From Erythrobacter sp. Alg231-14 (GTDB taxonomy: Bacteria; Pseudomonadota; Alphaproteobacteria; Sphingomonadales; Sphingomonadaceae), in the NCBI RefSeq assembly GCF_900149685.1, contig NZ_LT702999.1:1-64000 (forward strand): DNA of 64,000 nucleotides, read 5' to 3'. A model generated the notes under the pieces. The model was not told the DNA's origin. It was given only the letters and a program-made list of their open reading frames with translations, and made no database searches. Positions 44,940-55,047 of the stretch are shown here, one piece after another; the first letter of the stretch is position 1, and each line of letters begins with the position of its first letter. Both the position numbers and the translations under genes were made by a program.

Positions 44940-45628
44940 TGAGCTTTCGCGCCGCAGTCGTCACCTTCCCCGGGTCCAATTGCGATCGTGATATGGCGGT
45001 CGCAATTGAAGCCGTTTCAGGACAGCCCGCTTTGCGTGTTTGGCATGGCGATGCCGACTTGCCAGACAATCTAGATTTTATCGCACTTCCGGGCGGATTT
45101 TCTTATGGCGATTACCTGCGCTCCGGTGCGATGGCCGCCAAAAGCCCCATTCTTCGCGCGGTCGTTGCAGCAGCAGAACGCGGCGTGCCCGTTTTGGGCG
45201 TGTGCAACGGGTTTCAGGTTTTAACAGAGAGCGGGTTGTTGCCCGGTGCGTTGATGCGCAATGCCGGTCAAACTTTCGTATGCCGGACGGTCGATCTTAC
45301 GGTTGAGAACAACCAATCCTTGTTCACATCGGGGTTCGATCAGGGCGAAAAACTGCGTGTCCCGGTTGCGCATCATGATGGCAATTACTTCGCCGACGAT
45401 GCGACATTGGCGGCGCTTGAAGGCGACAATCGCATCGCGTTCCGATACGCGGTCAATCCCAATGGATCGCTGCGTGACATTGCGGGTGTTTTGAGCGCCA
45501 ATGGCCGTGTCTTGGGCATGATGCCCCATCCAGAACGCGCGATTGAACCCGCTGCCCATGCTTCGATGGGTGGATCGGATGGTCGCCGTGTGTTTGAGAA
45601 CGTGATCGCCAACCTCGTAGCGGCATAA
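44939..45628 (+). CDS. purQ: FGAM synthase glutaminase subunit PurQ
   Basis: A 229-residue class I glutamine amidotransferase. Cys in [16 protein letters not shown] is the nucleophile, and the His-Glu pair is seen in [13 protein letters not shown]. The first residues [20 protein letters not shown] are typical PurQ. It supplies ammonia to PurL. purL is not in this window. Confidence 0.96.
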   Translation: MSFRAAVVTFPGSNCDRDMAVAIEAVSGQPALRVWHGDADLPDNLDFIALPGGFSYGDYLRSGAMAAKSPILRAVVAAAERGVPVLGVCNGFQVLTESGLLPGALMRNAGQTFVCRTVDLTVENNQSLFTSGFDQGEKLRVPVAHHDGNYFADDATLAALEGDNRIAFRYAVNPNGSLRDIAGVLSANGRVLGMMPHPERAIEPAAHASMGGSDGRRVFENVIANLVAA

Positions 45629-45666
45629 ATCAACGCCACTTCGATCGATCTAGAAGCAATCGCCTC

Positions 45667-48030
45667 TTAAGCGATTTTGCGCAGCGCGGCTTTTCCGTTT
45701 GAGAACAGGCGCAACGCTTCTTCGCTGGACATTGGGCGACCAAAATAGAAGCCTTGGATCTTGTCACAGCCCAAATTACGGATCAGCTCCGCTTCATCCG
45801 CATCCTCGACACCTTCGGCCGTGGTTGTCATGTTCATGCTTTTCGCCATGGCGACAACCGCGTTGATGATCGCAAGGCTTTCATTGCTGCCCTGACCGGC
45901 GCCTTGGACAAAGCTTCGATCGACTTTGATCGTTGAGAATCGAAGTTTGCGCAGGTAGCCGAGCGACGAATATCCTGTCCCAAAGTCATCCAGCGCGATC
46001 GAACAGCCAAGCGCCATAGCTTGTTCCAAGGCATTGCGGGCGATGGTCGCGTCGCGCAGGAAGATGCTCTCGGTCACTTCAATCTCAAGACGCTCTGGGC
46101 GCAGACCGCTGGCGGCAAGGGCATCGACCACTTCCTGATGGAAATCGGGTTCAAGCAATTGCTCAGGCGAGACATTCACATTGACTTTGACGTCTTCGGG
46201 CCAGTTGCGCGCCTCATGACATGCTTGACGCAGGACCCATTTGCCGATCGGTACGATTAGACGAGTGTCTTCGGCCAATGGAATGAATTTGCCCGGGCTC
46301 ACGAAGCCATGATCCGAACTGTTCCAGCGGACAAGTGCTTCGAAACTGACGACTTCTTCGGTACGCGCATCAACGACGGGTTGGTAATGGAGAACGAATT
46401 CATCCAATCCCAACGCCTTGCGCAAAGACGCTTCGAGTTGGCGGCGTTCTTCCGCCGATGCATGAAGAACCGGTTCAAACCGGCAATGTTCGCCGCCGCC
46501 CGCATCTTTTGCACGGTACAAGGCAAGGTCGGCGTTGCGCATCAATTCTTCGACCGTTTTGCCATCGCGCGGTCCAATTGCTGATCCGACGCTGGCGCCA
46601 ACGTAAAGCGTTTGATGATCCACCAGATATGGTTCTGACAACGACTTTATCACCTTGTCTGCGAGATTGTGCAGCACGTCGAGATCGCTCGCATCGCGGA
46701 TCACAATGGCAAATTCATCGCCACCCAATCGCCCAACCATAGCGTTGTCACTCATCAGGGATTCAAGCCGTGCCGAAACCTGGGCCAACATTTTGTCGCC
46801 GGTCATATGGCCCAAGGAATCGTTCACCGCCTTAAACCGATCGAGGTCCACCATCAGCAGTGCGCAACGCGTGCGCCAATGCTGTGCGTATTCCAACGCG
46901 TCGCCCAACGCTTCGGTAAGCATCAAGCGGTTTGGCAGCGAAGTGAGCGTATCGTAGCGGGCAAGATACGCGATCTTTTCGCTCGACTCGCGCTGTTCCG
47001 TCACATCCGAGCCAACGCCGCGGAATCCAACAAACTTGCCGCGTTCGTCGCGGATCGGTGTGCCGGACAATTCCCACCAACGATCAGCGCCATGGATTGA
47101 AACTTGGACAATCAAGTTTGAGAAGTTCTCGCGATTGCGCAACCGCTCTGCCAAATCGTGCAAGCTGGCTGGGAAATTGCCGCTTTCCCAATGGGCACCC
47201 GCGATCAATTCAAGCAAAGGTTGCCCTTCGACATCACGGTCCGACATATTCAATGCAAATGCAAAGCGCGGGCTAACCGAACGCAAGCGCCGCTGAGGAT
47301 CAATTTCCCACAGCCAGTCTGCCTCGTTCTCTTCAAATTCTCGTAGAAGCAGTGAGACGACTTCTTCTTTTTCCGCAACGCCGTCCTCGGCAAGTCTAGC
47401 GGTCAAATACATGCGTGCGACCTGAACCGTGCCCAGAAACGTCGCGAGGGTGAAAAGAGTAACTGCACCTGCAACAAACCATTGCTGCGTCAAAACCGGC
47501 TGCACGATCCCTGCCGCGCCAACGATTGCGGTAAAGATCATAATGCTGATCGGTGACGTGGTGTAGAAATACACCGAACACGCCACCAACAACATTACCA
47601 CCAGCAACAATGCCATCGCTTCTTCGACAGTGCCCAGCGGGGAAAAGACAACTAGCGGCACCGCCCACAACAGGCCAGAGAAGACTGATGTCGCGGCGTG
47701 TTGCCAACGTTCTGAAATCGAAACAGGACGACGATCGGCATCGGCCAACCGGCGATCCACCATCGCGCCGCGAATATGGACAAAGGCAAGCGCGGCGATC
47801 CATCCGCCCACCCAAATCGGCCCAGCCGACGCGAGATACATCTGCGCGACGAAAACACTAAGCAATGCGTGGACGTAGGCCCGATTGAACGTCAATTTTG
47901 CGAGCGCAGCGTATTGCAGACCACGCAGGCGCGCCCAATCGATATCCCCTTTACTCGACAGACCAAGCACCGCCAGAATTGGCAGATTTTGCTCGATCGA
48001 CCGTTCGGGGGATGAAGGAGTATCGTTCAC
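45667..48030 (-). CDS. Membrane PAS-GGDEF-EAL cyclic-di-GMP protein
   Basis: A 787-residue regulator. The first 200 residues hold about six membrane helices; a PAS domain follows (EADWLWEIDPQRRLRSVS, WWELSGTPIRDERGKFVGFR). The diguanylate cyclase domain has LTSLPNRLML and an intact GGDEF (GRLGGDEFAIV). The phosphodiesterase domain has EALVRW and DDFGTGYSSLGYLRKL. Both active motifs are present, so it may make or break c-di-GMP, with direction set by the sensor part. It lies downstream of glmS in the opposite sense to purQ. Confidence 0.92.
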   Translation of the reverse strand: MNDTPSSPERSIEQNLPILAVLGLSSKGDIDWARLRGLQYAALAKLTFNRAYVHALLSVFVAQMYLASAGPIWVGGWIAALAFVHIRGAMVDRRLADADRRPVSISERWQHAATSVFSGLLWAVPLVVFSPLGTVEEAMALLLVVMLLVACSVYFYTTSPISIMIFTAIVGAAGIVQPVLTQQWFVAGAVTLFTLATFLGTVQVARMYLTARLAEDGVAEKEEVVSLLLREFEENEADWLWEIDPQRRLRSVSPRFAFALNMSDRDVEGQPLLELIAGAHWESGNFPASLHDLAERLRNRENFSNLIVQVSIHGADRWWELSGTPIRDERGKFVGFRGVGSDVTEQRESSEKIAYLARYDTLTSLPNRLMLTEALGDALEYAQHWRTRCALLMVDLDRFKAVNDSLGHMTGDKMLAQVSARLESLMSDNAMVGRLGGDEFAIVIRDASDLDVLHNLADKVIKSLSEPYLVDHQTLYVGASVGSAIGPRDGKTVEELMRNADLALYRAKDAGGGEHCRFEPVLHASAEERRQLEASLRKALGLDEFVLHYQPVVDARTEEVVSFEALVRWNSSDHGFVSPGKFIPLAEDTRLIVPIGKWVLRQACHEARNWPEDVKVNVNVSPEQLLEPDFHQEVVDALAASGLRPERLEIEVTESIFLRDATIARNALEQAMALGCSIALDDFGTGYSSLGYLRKLRFSTIKVDRSFVQGAGQGSNESLAIINAVVAMAKSMNMTTTAEGVEDADEAELIRNLGCDKIQGFYFGRPMSSEEALRLFSNGKAALRKIA

Positions 48031-48133
48031 AATGCTTGCAGTTAACGCGAAAAGGTTAGTGGCAAGTAAAGCGCGGCGTTATTTTGCCGTCGGAAACCGT
48101 ATTGTTGCGATAGGAATGTCCTTAGTGTGGTCT

Positions 48134-49969
48134 TTATTCAACCGTGACAGATTTCGCGAGATTGCGCGGCTGATCCACATCGGTCCCTTTAACCACAGCG
48201 ACATGATACGCCAACAATTGCACCGGAATCGCGTAAACCAAAGGCGCGATGAGCGGGTGAACAACGGGCATTTCGATAGTCGCAAGGCATCCTTCGCCTG
48301 CCTGCTCTAGCCCTTTTGCATCGGAGATAAGCACCACTTTACCGCCCCGCGCGCGGACTTCTTCCATGTTCGACACGGTTTTTTCAAACAAAGGTCCCGA
48401 TGGTGCGATCACCACGACGGGAACCTCATCATCGATCAGCGCGATCGGCCCGTGCTTCATCTCGCCGCTGGCGTAACCTTCGGCATGTATATAGCTGATT
48501 TCTTTAAGTTTTAGGGCGCCCTCTAGCGCCAAAGGAAAATCCTGACCACGGCCAAGGTAGAGCACGTCGCGCGCCGGCGCGATCAAGGGTGCCATAGCAG
48601 CGATGTCGTCATCATGATCAAGCGCCGCGTTCAATGCGGCGGGCGCTTCGAGTAAGTGTGCGACAACGTCCTTTTCCTGCTCCCGCGTGAGCTTGCCTTT
48701 GACGACCGCCATATTCGCCGCCAGCGCAGCAAGCACCGCCAATTGACAGGTGAACGCTTTGGTTGATGCAACGCCGATTTCGGGGCCTGCGTGGGTAGGC
48801 AGTAGCAAATCTGCCTCACGCGCCATCGAACTGGTCGGGACATTCACCACCACGCCAATGGTCTGACCTTCGGCTTTGCAATGGCGCAACGCGGCCAGTG
48901 TGTCGGCCGTCTCTCCGCTTTGGGAGATAAACAAAGCGAGGCCGCCTTCTTCAAGAACAGGTTCACGGTAACGGAATTCCGATGCGACATCGATATCGAC
49001 CGGGACGCGAGCGAATTGTTCGAACCAGTATTTCGCCACAAGACCGGCGTAATACGACGTGCCACACGCGACAATCGTAAGTCGTTTCACCCCCGACAGA
49101 TCAAAATCAAACTGAGGCAAGGCAACCGAATTGTCCTCTCGGCGCAAATATGACGAAAGAGTTTGCGCAACAACGGTGGGTTGTTCAAAAATCTCTTTCT
49201 GCATGAAGTGGCGATAATTGCCCTTCTCCACCGCTGCCGCTGACGCGCCCGACGGTTGAACTTGGCGGAATGTTTCGCGCCCTTCCTCGTCAAAAATCTG
49301 CGCGCGGTCGTTGCGAATAATCGCCCAATCGCCTTCCTCGAGATAGGTGATCCGTTGCGTCAACGGCGCCAACGCCAACGCGTCGGAACCAAAGAACATC
49401 TCCGGGTTATCTGGGTCTATTCCGTGACCAATCACCAATGGCGATCCCAATCGCGCACCGATCAACAAATCGGGATGCTGGCGAAACGCAATTGCAAGGG
49501 CAAAGGCTCCGCGCAATCGCGGCAACACCCTGCGCACCGATTCTTCGGGTGATGCCCCGTTTTCGATCTCGCGAGAGATGAGGTGAGCGACTACTTCGCT
49601 GTCGGTTTCGCTTTCAAACGTCCGGCCATCCTGCGCCAATTCGGCGCGCAGATCCTTGAAGTTTTCGATAATGCCATTGTGCACAATCGCGACTTCATCC
49701 GTCGCGTGTGGGTGCGCATTTGCCGATGTTGGCGCACCGTGCGTTGCCCACCGAGTGTGCGCAATCCCGATTGTTCCAGGGGCCGGATCATTTTCCAGAA
49801 CACCGACCAGGTTCATCAATTTGCCTTCGGCGCGGCGACGGACCAATTTGCCATCATGCAAAGTGCACACGCCGGCGCTGTCATAGCCGCGATATTCCAT
49901 ACGACGCAGGCCATCGACCAAACGATCCGCCACTGCATCCGAACTCACGATACCAATAATGCCGCACAT
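48134..49969 (-). CDS. glmS: Glutamine-fructose-6-phosphate aminotransferase GlmS
   Basis: A 611-residue enzyme that makes glucosamine-6-phosphate, the entry to UDP-GlcNAc. Starting MCGIIGIVSSDAV, it has Cys2 as the glutaminase nucleophile, DSAGVCTLHDGKL and IAHTRWATHGAPTSANAHPH, then two SIS domains (IVACGTSYYAG, YLGRGQDFPLALEGALKLKE) and the closing PRNLAKSVTVE. The frame extends 17 residues upstream, but the Cys must be second, which fixes the start. A glmS ribozyme was not seen upstream. Confidence 0.97.
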   Translation of the reverse strand: MCGIIGIVSSDAVADRLVDGLRRMEYRGYDSAGVCTLHDGKLVRRRAEGKLMNLVGVLENDPAPGTIGIAHTRWATHGAPTSANAHPHATDEVAIVHNGIIENFKDLRAELAQDGRTFESETDSEVVAHLISREIENGASPEESVRRVLPRLRGAFALAIAFRQHPDLLIGARLGSPLVIGHGIDPDNPEMFFGSDALALAPLTQRITYLEEGDWAIIRNDRAQIFDEEGRETFRQVQPSGASAAAVEKGNYRHFMQKEIFEQPTVVAQTLSSYLRREDNSVALPQFDFDLSGVKRLTIVACGTSYYAGLVAKYWFEQFARVPVDIDVASEFRYREPVLEEGGLALFISQSGETADTLAALRHCKAEGQTIGVVVNVPTSSMAREADLLLPTHAGPEIGVASTKAFTCQLAVLAALAANMAVVKGKLTREQEKDVVAHLLEAPAALNAALDHDDDIAAMAPLIAPARDVLYLGRGQDFPLALEGALKLKEISYIHAEGYASGEMKHGPIALIDDEVPVVVIAPSGPLFEKTVSNMEEVRARGGKVVLISDAKGLEQAGEGCLATIEMPVVHPLIAPLVYAIPVQLLAYHVAVVKGTDVDQPRNLAKSVTVE

Positions 49970-50091
49970 ACGCTTTGATATTCCCTGTCTTGAAAATCGC
50001 GCCGGACAAAGGCCGGTCAATTGACGCCGTTAACCCTGTAAGGTTGAATAAGACTTGAAGAAAGCCACAAGGTTCGCGTTTTTTCGGGTTT

Positions 50092-51012
50092 CTATGTCCG
50101 TTTCGGTTGTGTCTTGGCATTTTGGTCCGGTTCCGGATTGATACCGTCGCGCCAGAGATACAGGCCAGCTGCTATGATCAATCCGGCACCCAGCACTGTG
50201 TACAGATCGGGCACGTCATCAAAGAACACCCATCCCATGCCGACCGCGATCACCATCTGAACATAGATTGTCGGTGCAACCTGCGCCGCGCCCGCGCGAG
50301 TGGTGCCGATATAGGCCATCCAATGGGCGATGCTGGCGGTGAGAGCCACAAGCGTACAACGCGCCACCACATCCCATTGCGGCCATCCAAAATCCAACGT
50401 TGGCTCTCCCGACATTTTTGCCGCTACAGACACCAATACAAGGATCGGGACGCACATTGCCGCGACAAAAACCTGCATCGATAAGGCGCTGCCCTGACCT
50501 GCGCTGGCGCGGTTGAGCACCATCAACACCGCGAAAAACACTGCGGAAATCAACGGTAAGATTGCGCCCCAACCCAAAAGCGCAAGGTTAGGGCGGAGGA
50601 TAATAACGACCCCCACCAAGGCAACGACGGATATCACATAAACTTTGGGTTTCACCCTTTCGCCCAGGAAAATCCCTGCAAAGATTTGAGTGAGGATAGG
50701 CGATAGAAACGCGATGGCCATCGCCTCTGCCAAAGGCATGATGTAAATCGCCGAGAAAAAGCTCACCGAGGCAAATGATAGGCAAACGCCCCGTGCGATC
50801 TGCAACGGCCAGTTTTGAGGAACAAACGCCTTTGCCCCCTCGCTGCGCCACAGCAAGGCCGACAAAACCAATGCGCCAATTGAAAAACGCATCGCGGCCA
50901 CCGCATAGGGCGGCCAAAGATCGGCCATGCTTTTCACCACAGCATCGCCCACCGACAAAATCGCAAAGCCGGTGACGGCATAAATCAACCCGCTGCGCTC
51001 CATCGGAGTCAT
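50092..51012 (-). CDS. EamA/DMT family transporter
   Basis: A 306-residue membrane protein with about ten helices in two EamA repeats: the first around FAILSVGDAVVKSMADLWPP and AVAAMRFSIGALVLSALLW, the second around VARCTLVALTASIAHWMAYI and VAPTIYVQMVIAVGMGWVFF. It exports a small metabolite or amino acid; the substrate is not evident. It is divergent from the glycosyltransferase gene across 188 bases. Confidence 0.88.
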   Translation of the reverse strand: MTPMERSGLIYAVTGFAILSVGDAVVKSMADLWPPYAVAAMRFSIGALVLSALLWRSEGAKAFVPQNWPLQIARGVCLSFASVSFFSAIYIMPLAEAMAIAFLSPILTQIFAGIFLGERVKPKVYVISVVALVGVVIILRPNLALLGWGAILPLISAVFFAVLMVLNRASAGQGSALSMQVFVAAMCVPILVLVSVAAKMSGEPTLDFGWPQWDVVARCTLVALTASIAHWMAYIGTTRAGAAQVAPTIYVQMVIAVGMGWVFFDDVPDLYTVLGAGLIIAAGLYLWRDGINPEPDQNAKTQPKRT

Positions 51013-51200
51013 GGTGTTTGGTCCATCATGGGTCGTCGGTGATTGTGTGTGTCCATGGCCCGCCGTGGGCTATGCCTCAGCGAAAGGCAAGCCATCGCGT
51101 CTGCCCGCCCATTCATGGTTTACGATTGCTTAATCCCCCCCCGGTAACACCACCTTTCATAGAGGCATTTTGTGCCGAAACCGGGGCCATTACGTTCATT

Positions 51201-52232
51201 ATGACTAAGCTGATCATCCAAATACCCTGCCTCAACGAAGCAGAAGTGTTGCCCGACACGCTGGCGAAACTGCCACGCATTATTCCGGGCATCGATGCGA
51301 TCGAATATCTCGTCATCGACGACGGCAGCCAAGACGACACGTCGGGTGTCGCGCGCCGTTGGGGCGTTCACCATGTGGTCCGCCATCGTCGCAATCGCGG
51401 ACTTGCCGAAGCGTTTCGCAGCGGGATCGACAAATGTTTGGCTGAAGGTGCCGACATTATTGTCAACACCGATGCCGACGGCCAATATGAAGGCGCGGAC
51501 ATCGCGCATATCGTTGCCCCCGTTGCATCGGGTGAGGCAGACATTTGCATCGGTGACCGTTCCGTCGCCGGCAACGCCCATTTCGGCAGCGGTAAACGTC
51601 TGCTCCAACGGTTGGGCAGCTATGTCGTGCGCACTCTATCCGCAACGGACATCACCGACGCGGTAAGCGGGTTTCGCGCGATGAGCCGCGATGCCGCGCA
51701 ACGCATCAACATCACCACCGATTTCAGCTACACGACAGACATGCTGATCCAAGCGGGCCGCAAACGGCTTGCCATCACCAGCGTGCCGATCCGCACACAC
51801 GCCGCGACGCGCCCCTCGCGACTGTTCAAATCCATTCCGCGTTTCATCCAACAAACCGGCGTGACCATTCTGCGCGCTTACACAACGTTCAATTCTCTTC
51901 GTGTGTTTGTGGGATTGGGAATGCTGGCGACTGTCCTTGGATTGTATCCGATTGGCCGGTTCTTGTGGTTCTTTGCCACTGGAGACGGCGATGGTCATAT
52001 TCAATCGCTTGTGATTGGCGGGGCGTTGCTGACCGTAGGTGTGCTGGTTTCGACGCTAGGCATATTGGCCGATTTGATCGCCACAAACCGCAAGCTGCTC
52101 GAAGCGAACATGCTCAAACTGCGCCGGATCGAAGAAAAACTGGAACAGCAAAGCGACGCAGCAATTGACGCTGCGGATGGTGACGACAAAACAGCCGCCT
52201 TTGTTGACGCTCCTATTTCGCGAGCTGGCTGA
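51201..52232 (+). CDS. GT2 glycosyltransferase, dolichyl-P-mannose-synthase-like
   Basis: A 343-residue enzyme. The GT-A domain has IQIPCLNEAEVLPDTLAKLP, VIDDGSQDDT and the DxD-type NTDADGQY. Two C-terminal membrane helices (FVGLGMLATVLGLYPIG, SLVIGGALLTVGVLVSTLGI) anchor it. Such enzymes make polyprenyl-phosphate sugars. It sits ahead of a GT-C gene that could use that donor, so the pair may glycosylate outside the membrane. The frame opens 183 bases earlier but gives no plausible N-terminus. Confidence 0.9.
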   Translation: MTKLIIQIPCLNEAEVLPDTLAKLPRIIPGIDAIEYLVIDDGSQDDTSGVARRWGVHHVVRHRRNRGLAEAFRSGIDKCLAEGADIIVNTDADGQYEGADIAHIVAPVASGEADICIGDRSVAGNAHFGSGKRLLQRLGSYVVRTLSATDITDAVSGFRAMSRDAAQRINITTDFSYTTDMLIQAGRKRLAITSVPIRTHAATRPSRLFKSIPRFIQQTGVTILRAYTTFNSLRVFVGLGMLATVLGLYPIGRFLWFFATGDGDGHIQSLVIGGALLTVGVLVSTLGILADLIATNRKLLEANMLKLRRIEEKLEQQSDAAIDAADGDDKTAAFVDAPISRAG

Positions 52233-52243
52233 TACGGCCACCC

Positions 52244-53941
52244 ATGACCTTCATGGAAACAGCCTCCGCGTCAGACGAAAACGCACCACGAGAAGTGGAA
52301 ACGGTCCCGCCCGAACAGCGGGACCATTCGCGTCTGGTGCTTATCGCGCTTGCCATCATAGCGTTGGTTCAATTCCAATTTGCTCTGACCCGGACGATCA
52401 ACTGGGACGAATTCTATTTCTACGGTCAGATTGTTGATTTCACACAAGGCGACATCTTACGCCCCCTTCAAACGTTGCATGTACAGATATTCCAATGGAT
52501 TCCTTCAGTCGTATCGAGCGGTGTTGATGGAATAATCATTGGCCGTGTGGTCATGTGGCTCTGCGCATTGATTACGGCTGGGTGTGTCGCGGTGATTTCC
52601 GGGGCGTTTGCGCGCCGCGACTATGCGTTGACCGCAGCGCTCATTTGGCTCGCAGCAGGTTTCACCATGCAACATGGATGGTCGTTCCGGACCGATCCGC
52701 TCGCCGCCGCCATGATTGCTGGATCGTTGGCGGTCTTGGCGCGTGCACGGCTGTCGATGGGTTGGATCCTCGTGGCCGGTGCGTTGATCGGGCTTGCCGG
52801 AATGGTGACATTGAAAGCGGCACTGTTCGCGCCTGCATTTGCCGGTTTGGCATGGCTGCGTTGGTCAAAGGGTCAATTCACAATCGCAACAGCGATGCGG
52901 AATGCAGCTATTCCAATTGTCGCAGCGTTCGTGTTTGCCGCGACATATGCTTGGCACGCCGCGATATTGAATGGCGGCGAAACAGCACAGGCCGCCTCCT
53001 ATGCGGGCAACGTGGGTGGATCGATGTTGTTTGCGGGGTGGCCGATTTATCTGCATTTCGCTGTGAAGGCGGCGATCCTTTCTGTGGCGGCATTAGCCGC
53101 GATTGCAGTCACACTTGCAGTTCTAGTCAAACGCCCGCGCGATGAAGCAATTGCCCTTGCAGGGCTGATCGCGCCGCTGGCCGCCTTGCTGATTTATCGA
53201 AACACATTGCCGTATTTCTACCCCATGATGCTCGCGCCAGTGATCGCCGCCAGCGTGGTGGGCGTCGCCGCGATTGCCGATCGTTATGGATTGCGCGCCT
53301 TGATCGCCTATGCCGCGTTAAGCGGCGTTGTCGTTTGGGCGGTCGATGGCCCATCCCGCATGGATCAACAACGCGACATCCAAATCGCGGCGGATGAAAT
53401 TTTCGGCACCCCCGTCGGCTATTTCGATTTTCCCGATTTGCTACCCGCCCATCGCAAGGCCAATGGTTTCCTTACGCGGTGGGGGATCGAGGGGACGTAT
53501 GCCGGCGGCGGCGGATATTTCCGCAGCGTTTTGGAAGAAGAGACCGTACCGCTCCTTTTGACCGCAGAGCCCGAGCAAAACCCCACCCTCCTCGCTATGA
53601 TGCACGAATTGCCACAGGCAGTTCGGTTCCGCGCCGAAGAGCGCGATGTCTTGCGCGCGACATATCGTCCATTTTGGGGACCATTCTGGCTTGCCGGACG
53701 GGACATTGCGCCCGGTGACGTCGTCCCATACGAAGTCATGGTGCCCGGACCCTATACCGTGACCGGGGAAGCAATTGCCATCGATGGCGAGTTATTCGAG
53801 GTCGGCGACGTGACTGAATTGGAACGTGGGATCATCAACCTGACTAATCCGGGCGAAGGGCAAGCCGGCATCATTTGGGGTGATGGTTTGAAACCACCGC
53901 AACGCGACGCGCCGGAACGCCCGTACTGGCGTGGGTTTTGA
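52244..53941 (+). CDS. GT-C type membrane glycosyltransferase
   Basis: A 565-residue protein with about ten membrane helices. The first external loop has TINWDEFYFYGQI; Asp-Glu in this place is the catalytic motif of GT-C enzymes such as Pmt and ArnT. The last 150 residues form a soluble part. It probably transfers a sugar from a polyprenyl-phosphate donor to a lipid or protein. It begins 12 bases after the GT2 gene. Confidence 0.85.
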   Translation: MTFMETASASDENAPREVETVPPEQRDHSRLVLIALAIIALVQFQFALTRTINWDEFYFYGQIVDFTQGDILRPLQTLHVQIFQWIPSVVSSGVDGIIIGRVVMWLCALITAGCVAVISGAFARRDYALTAALIWLAAGFTMQHGWSFRTDPLAAAMIAGSLAVLARARLSMGWILVAGALIGLAGMVTLKAALFAPAFAGLAWLRWSKGQFTIATAMRNAAIPIVAAFVFAATYAWHAAILNGGETAQAASYAGNVGGSMLFAGWPIYLHFAVKAAILSVAALAAIAVTLAVLVKRPRDEAIALAGLIAPLAALLIYRNTLPYFYPMMLAPVIAASVVGVAAIADRYGLRALIAYAALSGVVVWAVDGPSRMDQQRDIQIAADEIFGTPVGYFDFPDLLPAHRKANGFLTRWGIEGTYAGGGGYFRSVLEEETVPLLLTAEPEQNPTLLAMMHELPQAVRFRAEERDVLRATYRPFWGPFWLAGRDIAPGDVVPYEVMVPGPYTVTGEAIAIDGELFEVGDVTELERGIINLTNPGEGQAGIIWGDGLKPPQRDAPERPYWRGF

Positions 53942-53944
53942 TCG

Positions 53945-55039
53945 ATGGACGCGTCTACCCCTGAAACCGCGAAACCGCGTGTTGTCTTCATCACCAGAAA
54001 ATGGGGCCCAGCTGTCGGCGGGATGGAGACGTATTGCGAACGGTTGGCCGAGGAACTGGCAAAGATTCAACCGGTTGACGTCATCGCATTGAAAGGTCGT
54101 GACAATGGGCAACCGCCGAGTGTCTTGGCGCTTTTGTCGTTCCCTTTCATCGTGATTGGACGTCTGATCGCGATGGCCACCGATCGCGCATCACAAAAGC
54201 CGGAAATCGTCCATCTGGGTGACATGGCCATTTGGCCATTGGCATTGATGGCACGATTGTTCTTCCCATCGGCGCGGATAGTCTTGTCCGCGCATGGCAC
54301 TGATGTCGCATACGGCGCACGTGGCGGCCTAAAAGGGTCCGCTTACGCAGCGTTCCTGTCACTGGGTGCTCGATTGCTATCAAAAGCGCGGGTCATCGCG
54401 AATTCTCGTGCAACGCGCGACCGATTGTTGTCGATCAATTGGAACAGCGACGCAGTTGTCCCCTTGGCCACAGATTTGCGCAGCGATCCAGCCGATGAAA
54501 TTGACACCGATCGGATCGTTTTCGCCGGACGCTTAGTCCGACGAAAAGGATTGCATTGGTTCGTTTCCAACGTGCTCCCCCTCCTCCCGGAAACCGCGCG
54601 CATTACCGTCATCGGCACCCGATGGGACGAAACGGAGAACGCGGCTCTCAATCATCAGCAAGTCGAATTTCTTGGCCCAAAACCTCAAGCAGAATTGGCC
54701 CAGTATTTCGCAAAGGCCGCGTGCGTCATTGTTCCCAATATTGAAATTGAGAATGGGGAATATGAAGGCTTTGGTCTCGTCGCACCCGAAGCAGCCAGCG
54801 CAGGTGGCGTCGTTTTGGCGGCGGCCAGCGGCGGATTGCGCGACGCGGTGATTGATTGCGAAACCGGCTTTCAATTGCCCGCTGGCGACGCGCAAGCATG
54901 GGCCAAGAAGATCGCTGAGATCGCAAGCTGGTCAGAAACAGACCGCGCCGCTTTCGTCTCTCGATCCACCGCCAAGGCGCAAGAGCATTACAGTTGGAGC
55001 AGGGTCGCAGCAGACACGTCTGCCGCCTATTCCGATTGA
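53945..55039 (+). CDS. GT4 family glycosyltransferase
   Basis: A 364-residue GT-B enzyme. The N-terminal RKWGPAVGGMETYCERLAEE binds the acceptor; the C-terminal donor domain has RIVFAGRLVRRKGLHWF and the EX7E-type YEGFGLVAPEAASAGGVV. It adds a sugar to a polymer precursor in the cytosol. It starts four bases after the GT-C gene, so the three glycosyltransferase genes are one operon. Confidence 0.93.
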   Translation: MDASTPETAKPRVVFITRKWGPAVGGMETYCERLAEELAKIQPVDVIALKGRDNGQPPSVLALLSFPFIVIGRLIAMATDRASQKPEIVHLGDMAIWPLALMARLFFPSARIVLSAHGTDVAYGARGGLKGSAYAAFLSLGARLLSKARVIANSRATRDRLLSINWNSDAVVPLATDLRSDPADEIDTDRIVFAGRLVRRKGLHWFVSNVLPLLPETARITVIGTRWDETENAALNHQQVEFLGPKPQAELAQYFAKAACVIVPNIEIENGEYEGFGLVAPEAASAGGVVLAAASGGLRDAVIDCETGFQLPAGDAQAWAKKIAEIASWSETDRAAFVSRSTAKAQEHYSWSRVAADTSAAYSD

Positions 55040-55047
55040 TCGCGCAC

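Noticed and set aside
49970-50091. A glmS ribozyme or riboswitch before glmS
   Set aside because: The 122-base leader shows no such structure, and the ribozyme is typical of Gram-positive bacteria.
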